This document shows positions 1 to 7,924 of a stretch of DNA of 64,000 bases, in pieces (position 1 is the first letter of the stretch; every line of letters begins with the position of its first letter). This stretch comes from CAVQBL01 sp963710715. GTDB taxonomy: Bacteria > Pseudomonadota > Gammaproteobacteria > DSM-16500. The DNA is taken from the NCBI GenBank assembly GCA_963710715.1, contig CAVQBL010000018.1, positions 1 through 64,000 of the forward strand. The letters are read 5' to 3'. The translations under genes were made by a program, and so were the position numbers. The notes under the pieces are model-generated. The model ran no database searches. It worked only from the letters and a program-made list of their open reading frames with translations, and was not told the DNA's origin.

Positions 1-2
1 TT

Positions 3-65
3 ATAATATCGCCAGCTTCTGACGGCGACCCGTGGATGGGTTGCCGTATCTTTTTGAATACATGA
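3..65 (+). CDS. possible 3' end of an upstream gene
   Basis: A reading frame is open from the first bases of the window and ends at a TGA at 63-65, eight bases before coaD; its last residues read GDPWMGCRIFLNT. The codons look protein-like and the spacing to coaD would suit an operon, but only about 20 codons are visible and I cannot name the product. The frame could be open by chance. Confidence 0.3.
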   Translation: MISPASDGDPWMGCRIFLNT

Positions 66-72
66 GGATTTT

Positions 73-555
73 ATGGAAAATATTGTTGTATACCCTGGCA
101 CATTTGATCCCATTACTTTTGGGCACGTGGATTTAGTGGAGCGTGCAACGCGATTATTTGATCGAATCATTGTTGCCATTGCGGATAACACCAATAAAAA
201 TCCATTATTCTCATTGTCAGAACGAGTAGAATTGGCCAAGAAAGTATTAAATAAACATAAAAATGTGGCTGTTCTTGGTTTTAGTTCTCTATTGATGAAT
301 TTTATGCGCGAGCAAAAAGCGAATATTATTTTACGTGGGTTACGCGTGGTTTCGGATTTTGATTATGAGTTTCAATTGGCAGGCATGAATCGCCATCTGG
401 ATTCCAAAGTTGAAAGTTTATTTTTAATGCCAGCAGAGAATTATACTTATATTTCTTCAAGCTTTGTACGCGAGATTGCGGCTTTAGGTGGAGATGTAAA
501 ACAATTTGTCCCGCCTGCCGTTGTTGCAGCGTTGAATGAAAAATTTCGTGAGTAA
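73..555 (+). CDS. coaD: phosphopantetheine adenylyltransferase
   Basis: CoaD transfers AMP from ATP to 4'-phosphopantetheine, the fourth step of coenzyme A synthesis, in the cytoplasm. The 160-residue protein matches the usual length (about 159). It carries the nucleotidyltransferase signature GTFDPITFGH at the N terminus and the ISSSFVRE motif near residue 126, both typical of CoaD. A Shine-Dalgarno-like TGAGGA lies just upstream of ATG 73. The ferredoxin gene starts three bases after its stop, so the two are probably co-transcribed. Confidence 0.95.
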   Translation: MENIVVYPGTFDPITFGHVDLVERATRLFDRIIVAIADNTNKNPLFSLSERVELAKKVLNKHKNVAVLGFSSLLMNFMREQKANIILRGLRVVSDFDYEFQLAGMNRHLDSKVESLFLMPAENYTYISSSFVREIAALGGDVKQFVPPAVVAALNEKFRE

Positions 556-558
556 ATT

Positions 559-804
559 ATGGCCCTAATGATCACAGATGAATGTATTAATTGCGATGTT
601 TGCGAGCCCGCGTGTCCAAACAATGCGATTTATCAAGGTGAAGCGATTTATGAAATTGACCCTAATCGTTGTACCGAGTGCGTAGGTCATTTTGATGAAC
701 CGCAATGTGTTGCAGTTTGTCCGGTGGATTGTATTCCAGTAGATTCTCGGCATGTGGAAACTAAAGAACAGCTGCTGGAGAAATATAAAAAATTAACCAA
801 ATAA
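559..804 (+). CDS. yfhL: YfhL-type 2[4Fe-4S] ferredoxin
   Basis: Small (81 residues) cytoplasmic electron carrier. The first cluster motif is CINCDVCEPACP and the second is CTECVGHFDEPQC followed by CVAVCP, with the insertion between cysteines that marks the Allochromatium-type or YfhL ferredoxins. It follows coaD by three bases, an arrangement common in gammaproteobacteria. The physiological partner cannot be read from the sequence. Confidence 0.93.
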   Translation: MALMITDECINCDVCEPACPNNAIYQGEAIYEIDPNRCTECVGHFDEPQCVAVCPVDCIPVDSRHVETKEQLLEKYKKLTK

Positions 805-847
805 GCTACTAAAAGTCTCTCGTCGGTGCGTGAAATTTACCAATAAA
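805..847. other. short gap after the ferredoxin gene
   Basis: No terminator hairpin is evident in the first part of the 152-base gap between the ferredoxin and tolC genes, which converge. The remainder holds the palindromic cluster described at 848-889. Confidence 0.4.
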
Positions 848-889
848 TGGTGTAAAATACACCATTGAATGGGGAATTTTACACCATGC
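848..889 (+). promoter_or_regulatory. palindromic operator-like cluster
   Basis: TGGTGTA and TACACCA form a 7-bp inverted repeat around AAA (848-864), and a third half-site TTTACACCA follows at about 879-887. It precedes a 29-codon open frame (886-975) that runs into the tolC 3' end and looks like a gene relic. The arrangement resembles an autoregulatory operator left behind by a lost regulator or antitoxin gene. No intact partner gene is present. Confidence 0.3.
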
Positions 890-956
890 ATCAGCGATTT
901 ATACGAGGGCTGGTATTTTATGCACGGGAGAACAGATATTATCTTTTGGCAAGGAA

Positions 957-2576
957 TTACACGCGGTTCCACTGAGTTTGTTGTGGAGTTAGTTTTAGCT
1001 TAATTTCATCGAGGAATGTCATTGATACTTTTTCCCCTTGGCTATTACTGTCAGGTTTTATTGTGTTTTGTTCAGATTTCTTTTTAGGGTTTTTCTTGGT
1101 AATTATTTTAATAACTTTTTTCTTCTTAACAACTTTTTTATTTTTATGCTTATGCTGTTTTTCCCCATCGTAATCATAATTATACATAGCACTTTCACGT
1201 CTATTATTGACTAACCAAGAATTAATTACGACTAAGTCTTCTTGGCTCAGTGTTCCTGCGGCATTTTTAAGGAGTAATAAATTATTTACATACGCATAAC
1301 GATCATGCGCGTATTGGAGTTGTGCTGAAAATACTTTTTGTAATTGATTGAGTACATCAACTAAAGTTTGCGTACCCACCAGATATCCTTCTTGTAATCC
1401 TTCAAACGAGGCGATTGCGGATTTAACTGCTGCTCTATCTGCATAAATTTGTTTAATACCTGAAGTGACATCTAAATATTTTTGACGTGCGTCTTTGACG
1501 GCATCTCGTGCAGTGAATTCTAATTGTTGAATCTGAGCTCGATAATTGAAACGCGCTTGATTGGTTGCTGCAACAACGCCTCCGCCTGCAAAGATAGGTA
1601 CGGCAAGGTTTAACTGTAAGCTAGCCGTACGATATTTGCCTGAACCAGGCCTAACAGCTTCGACATTCATATTATCAAATTGGAATATTGTAGGAGCATC
1701 CGTGTGTGAGACAACCACATTATACATTCCTTGGAGATTTAAAGTAGGGAGGTGGCCGGCAAGTTGTTGATTAATGGCTTCACAAGCTGCTTGAACGCCG
1801 TATTGAGCTGCTCTAATTGACCAGTTTTGTTGTAAAGCAGTTCTTACCCATTTTTCCATATTAGCCGGTTGAGGTGACCGTAGTGGAAATTTTTCGCTTA
1901 ATTTTGCTAAGTGAGGATAGTAAACATTAGTGATGGCACGTAAGGTTTCTTTATTATTTGCCAGTCGAGTTTCTGCTGCAATGAAGGTTGCCAAAGAAAT
2001 ATCATAAGATGCTTGGGCGGTGTAAACGTCAGTCAGCGTTTTTAACCCTACTTTATATTGCTGATTAACCTGATCCAATTGTTTAGCATTAGCATCTTTA
2101 TTTGCTTTGCTATACGCCAGGTTGTCTTCCGCTTCTAATACATCCGTGTAAGCTTTTGCAACTCGCAACATTAAATCTTGTAATTGATAATTCAGGTTTG
2201 CAAGTGCTTGTCTTGCACTTGCTTTTGCGCCTTGCAAGGCGCTGAATTGTTCAAAATTAAATATAGTTTGTGTGAGAGTCAAATTCATGCTTAAAGAATG
2301 AAATGTATCAGCTGCGGGTGCAGAGGTGATAGCAGCAGGACCGGTATTTTTCGTCTTGTTAATCAAGGGAACGACTGTGCCATTGATCTGAGGGAATAGC
2401 AGGGCTCGAGCAATGGGTATGCCTTCTTCAGTTGATAAAGCTTGATCTATTTGTTTATGGTAAGTGGGATCGCTCATCAAGGCTTGATTATAGGCTTGAA
2501 TCAAGTCGGCCGCATTTACTGTGGCAGTGGCAAACATGCCTAGCGCGACAAGTATGAGTGATAAGGTTTTTTTCAT
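957..2576 (-). CDS. tolC: TolC family outer-membrane efflux/secretion channel
   Basis: TolC trimers form the outer-membrane exit duct for type I secretion and RND/MFS efflux pumps. The 539-residue protein starts with a signal peptide (hydrophobic residues 4-20, cleavage near AHA-like VNA) and has the two repeated OEP coiled-coil/beta-barrel halves (ALMSDPTYHKQI; VGLKTLTDVYTAQASYD; VGTQTLVDVLNQLQKVF). It is longer than E. coli TolC because of a C-terminal tail of about 60 residues that is extremely lysine-rich (around residues 470-500). It follows pdxA on the same strand, but with a hairpin between them. Confidence 0.93.
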   Translation of the reverse strand: MKKTLSLILVALGMFATATVNAADLIQAYNQALMSDPTYHKQIDQALSTEEGIPIARALLFPQINGTVVPLINKTKNTGPAAITSAPAADTFHSLSMNLTLTQTIFNFEQFSALQGAKASARQALANLNYQLQDLMLRVAKAYTDVLEAEDNLAYSKANKDANAKQLDQVNQQYKVGLKTLTDVYTAQASYDISLATFIAAETRLANNKETLRAITNVYYPHLAKLSEKFPLRSPQPANMEKWVRTALQQNWSIRAAQYGVQAACEAINQQLAGHLPTLNLQGMYNVVVSHTDAPTIFQFDNMNVEAVRPGSGKYRTASLQLNLAVPIFAGGGVVAATNQARFNYRAQIQQLEFTARDAVKDARQKYLDVTSGIKQIYADRAAVKSAIASFEGLQEGYLVGTQTLVDVLNQLQKVFSAQLQYAHDRYAYVNNLLLLKNAAGTLSQEDLVVINSWLVNNRRESAMYNYDYDGEKQHKHKNKKVVKKKKVIKIITKKNPKKKSEQNTIKPDSNSQGEKVSMTFLDEIKLKLTPQQTQWNRV

Positions 2577-2611
2577 TGGGAATAAGTGCCTTTAAATTAT
2601 TATAATGAGTA

Positions 2612-2635
2612 GGGTGGGCAAAATATTGCCCACCC
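2612..2635 (-). repeat. 10-bp perfect hairpin between pdxA and tolC
   Basis: GGGTGGGCAA and TTGCCCACCC pair perfectly around a 4-base AATA loop. A third partial copy (GTGCCCACC) lies at about 2653-2661. No U-run follows on either strand, so it is not a canonical intrinsic terminator. It may be a REP-like element or an mRNA-stabilising hairpin between the two genes. Confidence 0.5.
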
Positions 2636-2693
2636 CACGAAAGCAAGCAATATGTGCCCACCATTTTAAAAATGCCCTTATTTTAACTTAAGA

Positions 2694-3710
2694 TCACCTT
2701 TTTTCCCATAGCTCAATCGCTAATCTCACAGCAGCTTCCATACTACCCGCATCGACTTTATCTGTGCCAGCAATATCGAGAGCAGTGCCATGGTCTACAG
2801 ACGTACGAATAATGGGTAATCCTAAGGTGACATTGACAGCATGTCCAAAGCTCATATATTTGACCACGGGTAAAGCTTGATCGTGATACATTGCGAGCAC
2901 AGCATCTGCTGTTTTTAAATATTTTTCGGTAAACAAAGTATCGGCGGGCAGTGGCCCAATGACATGGATATTTTTTGTTCGTAGCTGTTTTAACGCAGGT
3001 TCAATGATTTCAATTTCTTCACGACCTAAATATCCGCTTTCACCCGCATGAGGATTGAGTCCACACACTAAAATTTTGGGAGCAGTTATTTTAAAACGGG
3101 ATTGTAATTCTTGATGTAACAATTGCAAAGTAGTTATTAAATTTTTTGTAGTAATGGAGCGTGATACAGCAGCTAAAGGAATATGCGTAGTAGCTAACGC
3201 CACTTTTAAATTTTTTGTTACAAATAACATTAATACATTGGAAGCATGACAATATTGCGCTAAAAATTCAGTATGCCCAGAAAAAGAAATACCCGCATCG
3301 TTGATAATGCCTTTGTGTATAGGTCCGGTAACGAGTGCTTGAGTATCCTGTTGTAGGCAATGTTCGGTGGCTATTTCTAAGCACTGTATGACATAACTTG
3401 AATTAGTGCGATTTAATTTTCCAATTTCGCAAGGTGCATTTAAAGAAACAGGAATAATTTTTATTGTGCCTGGCACATGTGCTGAAGCTGTTTTTTTAAA
3501 ATCGCCAGGAATTATTTTCAGAGGCAAGCCAAGTGTTTGTGCTCTAGCGCGCAACAATTCTGGATCACATACAGCAATTAATTCTGCAGGCCATGCTTGT
3601 TGCGCAATTTTTATAGTAATGTCTGGGCCAATACCTGCAGGTTCGCCTGGGCTGATTACAATGCGAGGAGGAGACTTCTTTCCAAGCTCGCATCTTTTGT
3701 TGTTACTCAT
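2694..3710 (-). CDS. pdxA: 4-hydroxythreonine-4-phosphate dehydrogenase
   Basis: PdxA oxidises 4-phosphohydroxy-L-threonine in the DXP-dependent pyridoxal phosphate pathway; pdxB of the same pathway is also in this window. Family motifs include VISPGEPAGIGPD near the N terminus, TGPIHKG, SGHTEFLA and the metal-binding region MYHDQALPVVK. I place the start at ATG 3710 (338 residues), with AGGTG seven bases upstream. A longer frame exists but would overlap the surA end. Residues 1-12 and the ribosome-binding site fall inside a repeat copy also found at 48680-48735, so the N terminus is longer than in typical PdxA and appears repeat-derived. Confidence 0.93.
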   Translation of the reverse strand: MSNNKRCELGKKSPPRIVISPGEPAGIGPDITIKIAQQAWPAELIAVCDPELLRARAQTLGLPLKIIPGDFKKTASAHVPGTIKIIPVSLNAPCEIGKLNRTNSSYVIQCLEIATEHCLQQDTQALVTGPIHKGIINDAGISFSGHTEFLAQYCHASNVLMLFVTKNLKVALATTHIPLAAVSRSITTKNLITTLQLLHQELQSRFKITAPKILVCGLNPHAGESGYLGREEIEIIEPALKQLRTKNIHVIGPLPADTLFTEKYLKTADAVLAMYHDQALPVVKYMSFGHAVNVTLGLPIIRTSVDHGTALDIAGTDKVDAGSMEAAVRLAIELWEKR

Positions 3711-3731
3711 CGTTGCACCTGCGTTACGCTG
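3676..3731. repeat. half-copy of the 48.6-kb inverted-repeat element
   Basis: These 56 bases match the reverse complement of 48680-48735 with four mismatches by eye. They include the terminal TTCTTTCCAA and the TTGTTGTTACTC and GTTGCACCTGCGTTACG blocks. The match covers the pdxA ribosome-binding site, start codon and first 12 codons and ends next to the surA stop region. One substitution (AAG in the other copy, ATG here) creates the pdxA start codon. Confidence 0.8.
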
Positions 3732-3738
3732 GCCAGAG

Positions 3739-4713
3739 TTATCCTTCAGGGTGCATATTGATAAAAGCAGAGCTACGTAACTTACTAATCCACTTTTGTA
3801 ATCCTTCCTCAAATTTACGCTGATAAATAAGCTGCTCTATTTGTTTGCGAACGGATTTTGTATCACCCTCTATTTTTGCATCCCGTATTCCAGCAAGTAA
3901 TACAATATGGAAACCATTGGGTGTCATCATAGGTCCCAGTAATTCATTAGGTTTCATATTAACGAGTTCTGAAGCAAATTCAGGTGGAATATTGGGTAAT
4001 TTGCGCCAACCCAGATCACCGCCTTGTAATGCTTGACTGCCGTTGGATTCACTCAAAGCAGCTTGTTTAAAACTCATGCCGTTATGAATTTTAGCAACAA
4101 TATTTTCTGCACGGCTTTTTGCTTCCATAATATCTTGCGGTGTAGGTGCTTCGGGCAAAGCAATTAAAATATCTTCAAGGTGATATTCTTTACCGTAGGA
4201 TGTTTTCCAATCTTTCGAACGTAGGAAATCATCAATTTCTTGAGGTGTAATAGTTAAACGTTGCCCTACTTCTTGTTGTTGAATTTGCTGTAAAATTAAT
4301 TGTTCGTGTATTTCTTTGCGATATTGAGTTCGGCTCATTCCTTGTTCAGCCAATTTGCTATAGAGTTCTTTTGCGCTGATTTTGTTAGACAATGCAATTT
4401 GGTTAATCGCTTTATTTAAATTTTCATCGCTAATCGTCACGCCAGCTTGTTCTGCCAATTGCATTTGTAATTTACGATTAATGAGTTGATCTAAAACTTG
4501 TTTTCGTAACACATTTTCAGCGGGTGGATTTCCTTGAAATTGTTTTCTGACGGTGTTGATAGCTTCATCGAGCTCAGTTTGTGTAATAACAGAGTCATTG
4601 ATAATAACCACGACTCGATCGAGTGATTGAGAGCTTGCTTTCGCTGAGTAAGCGTGCATGGGCAAGCTACATAAAATAACGATGCTAAAGTAAAACAAAA
4701 TTAAACGAATCAT
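3739..4713 (-). CDS. surA: SurA-type periplasmic chaperone/peptidyl-prolyl isomerase
   Basis: SurA escorts unfolded outer-membrane proteins across the periplasm. The 324-residue protein has a signal peptide ending near MHAYSA, the SurA N-terminal chaperone domain (DRVVVIINDSVITQTELDEA; LIQRKLQMQLAE-like helix), and one parvulin domain (YHLEDILIALPEAPTP; GGDLGWRKL; PNGFHIVLL). E. coli SurA (428) has two parvulin domains, so this is a single-domain version. It sits between lptD and pdxA, the usual gammaproteobacterial order, and LptD is a known SurA client. Confidence 0.9.
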   Translation of the reverse strand: MIRLILFYFSIVILCSLPMHAYSAKASSQSLDRVVVIINDSVITQTELDEAINTVRKQFQGNPPAENVLRKQVLDQLINRKLQMQLAEQAGVTISDENLNKAINQIALSNKISAKELYSKLAEQGMSRTQYRKEIHEQLILQQIQQQEVGQRLTITPQEIDDFLRSKDWKTSYGKEYHLEDILIALPEAPTPQDIMEAKSRAENIVAKIHNGMSFKQAALSESNGSQALQGGDLGWRKLPNIPPEFASELVNMKPNELLGPMMTPNGFHIVLLAGIRDAKIEGDTKSVRKQIEQLIYQRKFEEGLQKWISKLRSSAFINMHPEG

Positions 4714-4737
4714 ATTTATTTAAACCTATAATGCTTA

Positions 4738-7416
4738 TTAAAAATCCTGTCCGAAATTATTTTCGTACCCGGGAATACTGTTAGTGAGTAAGTTGTCCGC
4801 TTTGCTTGGGCTAGCGCCTAAACCTTTCAAGGCTACTTGCAAAAGAAATTCGGTGTCATACTTGGGAGTATGGTTATTATTGTTACTGAGGTTTGTAAAC
4901 GTCCTGCCTGCTACAAAACGCATAGCCCAACAACAGCCATCATATTGTAAACCATAGATTAGGTTCTGTAACTGGTTAGAACCCCAATTTTGGGTCCAAC
5001 GACCGAAAGCGCTCCAATCACGCACAATAGGCCAGATAAAAGATAAGTCAGTTTGTGTTAGATTATCAGAGTTGAGATCCTTTTGTTTAGAATGTTTTAA
5101 ATCAAAGGTATTTATGTTTTTTATCATAGTGTTGCCCAGACGTACAAAGCTATAGTTTAAATTCACTATGTGCTTAAGGTCGGGTCTGTATTGTATGCCA
5201 ACGGTTTGGTTATTAAAGCGGGCATAATTAGGGTCCCAAATGGAGTTGCTGGTTAAGCTCCAGCTTGGAGTAAGGTAGTAATTTAAGACACCAGACAAGG
5301 GTGAGACAGGCTCGCGATTGCTTGGACTTTGCGGATTGTCGTTACAAGAGCCATTCTTGCAAGAAGGGGCATTATCGCATTGCCCATTTTCACATAAGGT
5401 AACCACGCGATTGCGGAAATAGAGAATTTGTCCAACACCCGCTCGGAGTTTTTCTATTCCACTTTGATTATCGATGAAGCGAGTTGTAACCCCATAGCTC
5501 AGTTGATTCGCATCGCCAATACGATCAATGCTTGTAAAGCGGTTGTAAGTAAATAATTGATCGTAAGTGAGAGTATTTAATGCAGTATCAAATAAGGGAA
5601 TATTGTTTTGGCCGCGAAAAGGCACATAAGTATAATAAAATTGTGGTTCCAAAGTTTGACGGTAACCGTGATTGCAAAACAGTATATTGCGATCGAAATA
5701 AAATCCTGAATGAATATCAAAAATTGGTAAACCGCGATTTATGTCTTTTTGGCGCTGATTCATGACATGGCCGAGTTCATAATGTGTAAAAGAAAATTGT
5801 AAGCGTGGATTAAAATAAAAATAGGTCCAATTCAGAGGAAGATTGACTCCAGGCTGAATATAAAATCGATTTCCTATCGGAAATTTATCATTTTCTCCAG
5901 GCATGTGTTGGATATCGAAATGGGTGAGGTCATTAATTATCGTATATTCCAACCCAAATGCTTGATCAGGATAATCTCCCTCTAAACGTAATTGGGGCAA
6001 GCGAATGTATTGGTTTTGAAAAGTAGTAATTTTATCGACAGGGTGTAAAGTTTGATAACCTTGTAGACGAGTTGAAAAAGTCCAGTTTTCTCCGCGATAG
6101 TTTGCTTCAGCTTGCTGCAATAATTGATTTTGCGTTACTTCATTTAAATTAGTATAAAAATCACGAAGATAATAATCATCACTGACACGGCTGTAGTCAA
6201 TGGAGGTTGTCCAATGCTCATTGGGTGTAAAATTGTTTTGCCACGCAAATGCATACCGTGTTGTACTCGCGTTTTCTAAGCGATTTAAATTAGCTTGTAC
6301 AATAGGGCTGGGGCTGTTTTCAAAGTTTGCTTGTTGAGTTTTTTGAAACCTCCTGAACTCAGGATCGTTGGGCACCAAGCCAGTGCGGACATCTCCAAAG
6401 CTGCGTGGAGTGAGGTAGCGAAATAAATCAGTTATCATGAATTTACGTTTAGCCGAATAAATGGGCGTGAGGGTCGTGTCATAGTTAGGTGCTAAATTCC
6501 AATAAAATGGGAATCCTACGGAGAAACCCTCTCGGCTGGCGCCGCTAAATGTGGGTGTCAGGAATCCAGTTTGGCGTCGTGAGTCAATTGGAAAATTAAG
6601 GTAAGGCGAATAAAAAATTGGTATGTTTTTTACATATAAACGTGCATTTCTCGCTGTACCGCGGCCAGTAATTTTATTTAGGTTAAGTTTTTCAGCCTTA
6701 ACTTGCCAAATAGGAGCCTCCGGTGGGCAAGTGGTATAAGTGACGTTTGCAAAATCATATATTTTGGGTCGCGTTTGACTGAATTCTTTTGCTTCGCCCC
6801 AGGCGCTTAACTGAGTTATTTTATGTGTACATTTGAATTCTACGGCATTTGGCAGTGGCGGTTTTTTGGTAATGTTGCTGTAAATAGGCGTACGGTAAAG
6901 AATATCGAGCAAAGATACAGCGCGTGTTCGAAAATCGAAGTGACCATGTTGTGCAACCACCATATTATTGGGTTCGCGTAGCCGCACATTTTTTAATAAA
7001 TCGACGGTGATAAATTTTCCTGTTTTGGGGTCTCGATGTAGATACGCTTCATTTGCCGTGATTTGTTTGCCATTGTAGGTAATGGTGACTTGGCCTTTTG
7101 ATGACGATGTGCCGTGAAAAGAAAATACTCCTTGATTGCTAGTCAATAATATATGACTACTTTGCACCATGTTTTCAGGGTACAGGAAAGGTTGTTCAAG
7201 ATAAAATCCTCCGCAATGGTTTTCATTGCTTTCTACCCAGCCTAATTGCTTTGCGATAGCCGATTCCGTAGGTGAATAGGTGATGGGGGTGAATTTATTA
7301 TAGGGCGCTAAACATTCGTTTTCTGGTATATCAGCAGTAGCTTCTGCTGAAAACGCCAAAACTAAAAAGCTCGTGAGCATGATGCTTGCTAAATGAATGG
7401 TTTTTTTTGCGCGCAT
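4738..7416 (-). CDS. lptD: LPS-assembly protein LptD
   Basis: LptD is the outer-membrane beta-barrel that, with LptE, inserts lipopolysaccharide into the outer leaflet. The 892-residue protein has a signal peptide, an N-terminal OstA/jellyroll domain (VTITYNGKQITANEAYLHRD; residues 130-190) and a large barrel domain. Cysteines expected for the LptD disulfides are present near the N terminus and as a CC pair in DGCCWAMRF close to the C terminus. Unusual: a four-cysteine insertion (CENGQC, CKNGSC) around residues 680-700, probably in an extracellular loop. A plausible purine-rich Shine-Dalgarno precedes ATG 7416. The downstream order surA-pdxA is conserved. Confidence 0.95.
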   Translation of the reverse strand: MRAKKTIHLASIMLTSFLVLAFSAEATADIPENECLAPYNKFTPITYSPTESAIAKQLGWVESNENHCGGFYLEQPFLYPENMVQSSHILLTSNQGVFSFHGTSSSKGQVTITYNGKQITANEAYLHRDPKTGKFITVDLLKNVRLREPNNMVVAQHGHFDFRTRAVSLLDILYRTPIYSNITKKPPLPNAVEFKCTHKITQLSAWGEAKEFSQTRPKIYDFANVTYTTCPPEAPIWQVKAEKLNLNKITGRGTARNARLYVKNIPIFYSPYLNFPIDSRRQTGFLTPTFSGASREGFSVGFPFYWNLAPNYDTTLTPIYSAKRKFMITDLFRYLTPRSFGDVRTGLVPNDPEFRRFQKTQQANFENSPSPIVQANLNRLENASTTRYAFAWQNNFTPNEHWTTSIDYSRVSDDYYLRDFYTNLNEVTQNQLLQQAEANYRGENWTFSTRLQGYQTLHPVDKITTFQNQYIRLPQLRLEGDYPDQAFGLEYTIINDLTHFDIQHMPGENDKFPIGNRFYIQPGVNLPLNWTYFYFNPRLQFSFTHYELGHVMNQRQKDINRGLPIFDIHSGFYFDRNILFCNHGYRQTLEPQFYYTYVPFRGQNNIPLFDTALNTLTYDQLFTYNRFTSIDRIGDANQLSYGVTTRFIDNQSGIEKLRAGVGQILYFRNRVVTLCENGQCDNAPSCKNGSCNDNPQSPSNREPVSPLSGVLNYYLTPSWSLTSNSIWDPNYARFNNQTVGIQYRPDLKHIVNLNYSFVRLGNTMIKNINTFDLKHSKQKDLNSDNLTQTDLSFIWPIVRDWSAFGRWTQNWGSNQLQNLIYGLQYDGCCWAMRFVAGRTFTNLSNNNNHTPKYDTEFLLQVALKGLGASPSKADNLLTNSIPGYENNFGQDF

Positions 7417-7435
7417 AGAGCTCTTCTTTTTTAGT

Positions 7436-7483
7436 CTTTATCAAAGTCGCAAGTTTAGCGAAAAAGCTGTAGATTATCATTAG
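7436..7483 (+). pseudogene. possible relic of the HigB toxin 3' end
   Basis: Directly upstream of the HigA-like gene, one frame reads a short peptide ending KFSEKAVDYH and a stop at 7481-7483. Many HigB toxins end in DVEIVDYH, and higB normally lies just before higA. The frame is open only for a few codons and runs into the lptD promoter/start region, so an upstream toxin body has been lost. The match is short and could be coincidental. Confidence 0.35.
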
Positions 7484-7495
7484 GAGAAAATAAAT

Positions 7496-7846
7496 ATGTT
7501 GCCGAAAAAGAGACCACCAACACATCCGGGGCAAATGCTCAAAGAGTTTTTGGAGCCAATGGGGATGACGCAAAAAGAATTTGCTGAGCATCTCGGTTGG
7601 ACTTACGGTCGTTTAAATGAAATTATTAATGGGCGTCGAGATGTGAGTGCAGAATCTGCGCTTGCGTTTGCCGATGCATTTAAAATAGAACCTGAATTTT
7701 GGCTTAATTTGCAGCGTGATTGGGATTTATGGTATGCAATTAAAAAGCACAAGCATATTAAGACTGTAAAGATAGCCTATCCTATCAATCGTAAGCCGGG
7801 ATATTGGAAAGGAAAAGTTAAAATAGCTAGAAATTTTGATGATTAA
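7496..7846 (+). CDS. higA: HigA-family antitoxin/transcriptional regulator (orphan)
   Basis: The 116-residue protein has the XRE-type helix-turn-helix of the VapI/HigA family: HPGQMLKEFLEPMGMTQKEFAEHLG, then WTYGRLNEIINGRRDVSAE (approximately residues 10-55). HigA proteins bind DNA and neutralise HigB. AGGAG lies well placed before ATG 7496. No HigB is encoded next to it; only a possible VDYH relic remains upstream. It may survive as a stand-alone regulator, possibly also of the divergent lptD gene 80 bases away (inference). Confidence 0.85.
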   Translation: MLPKKRPPTHPGQMLKEFLEPMGMTQKEFAEHLGWTYGRLNEIINGRRDVSAESALAFADAFKIEPEFWLNLQRDWDLWYAIKKHKHIKTVKIAYPINRKPGYWKGKVKIARNFDD

Positions 7847-7924
7847 TCTGCAGGTTTTTTAGTTATAAAACTATAATATTTGTCTTGTTTTCTGTAAAAT
7901 AGCGTTTTTTATGGTTTTATTTTT

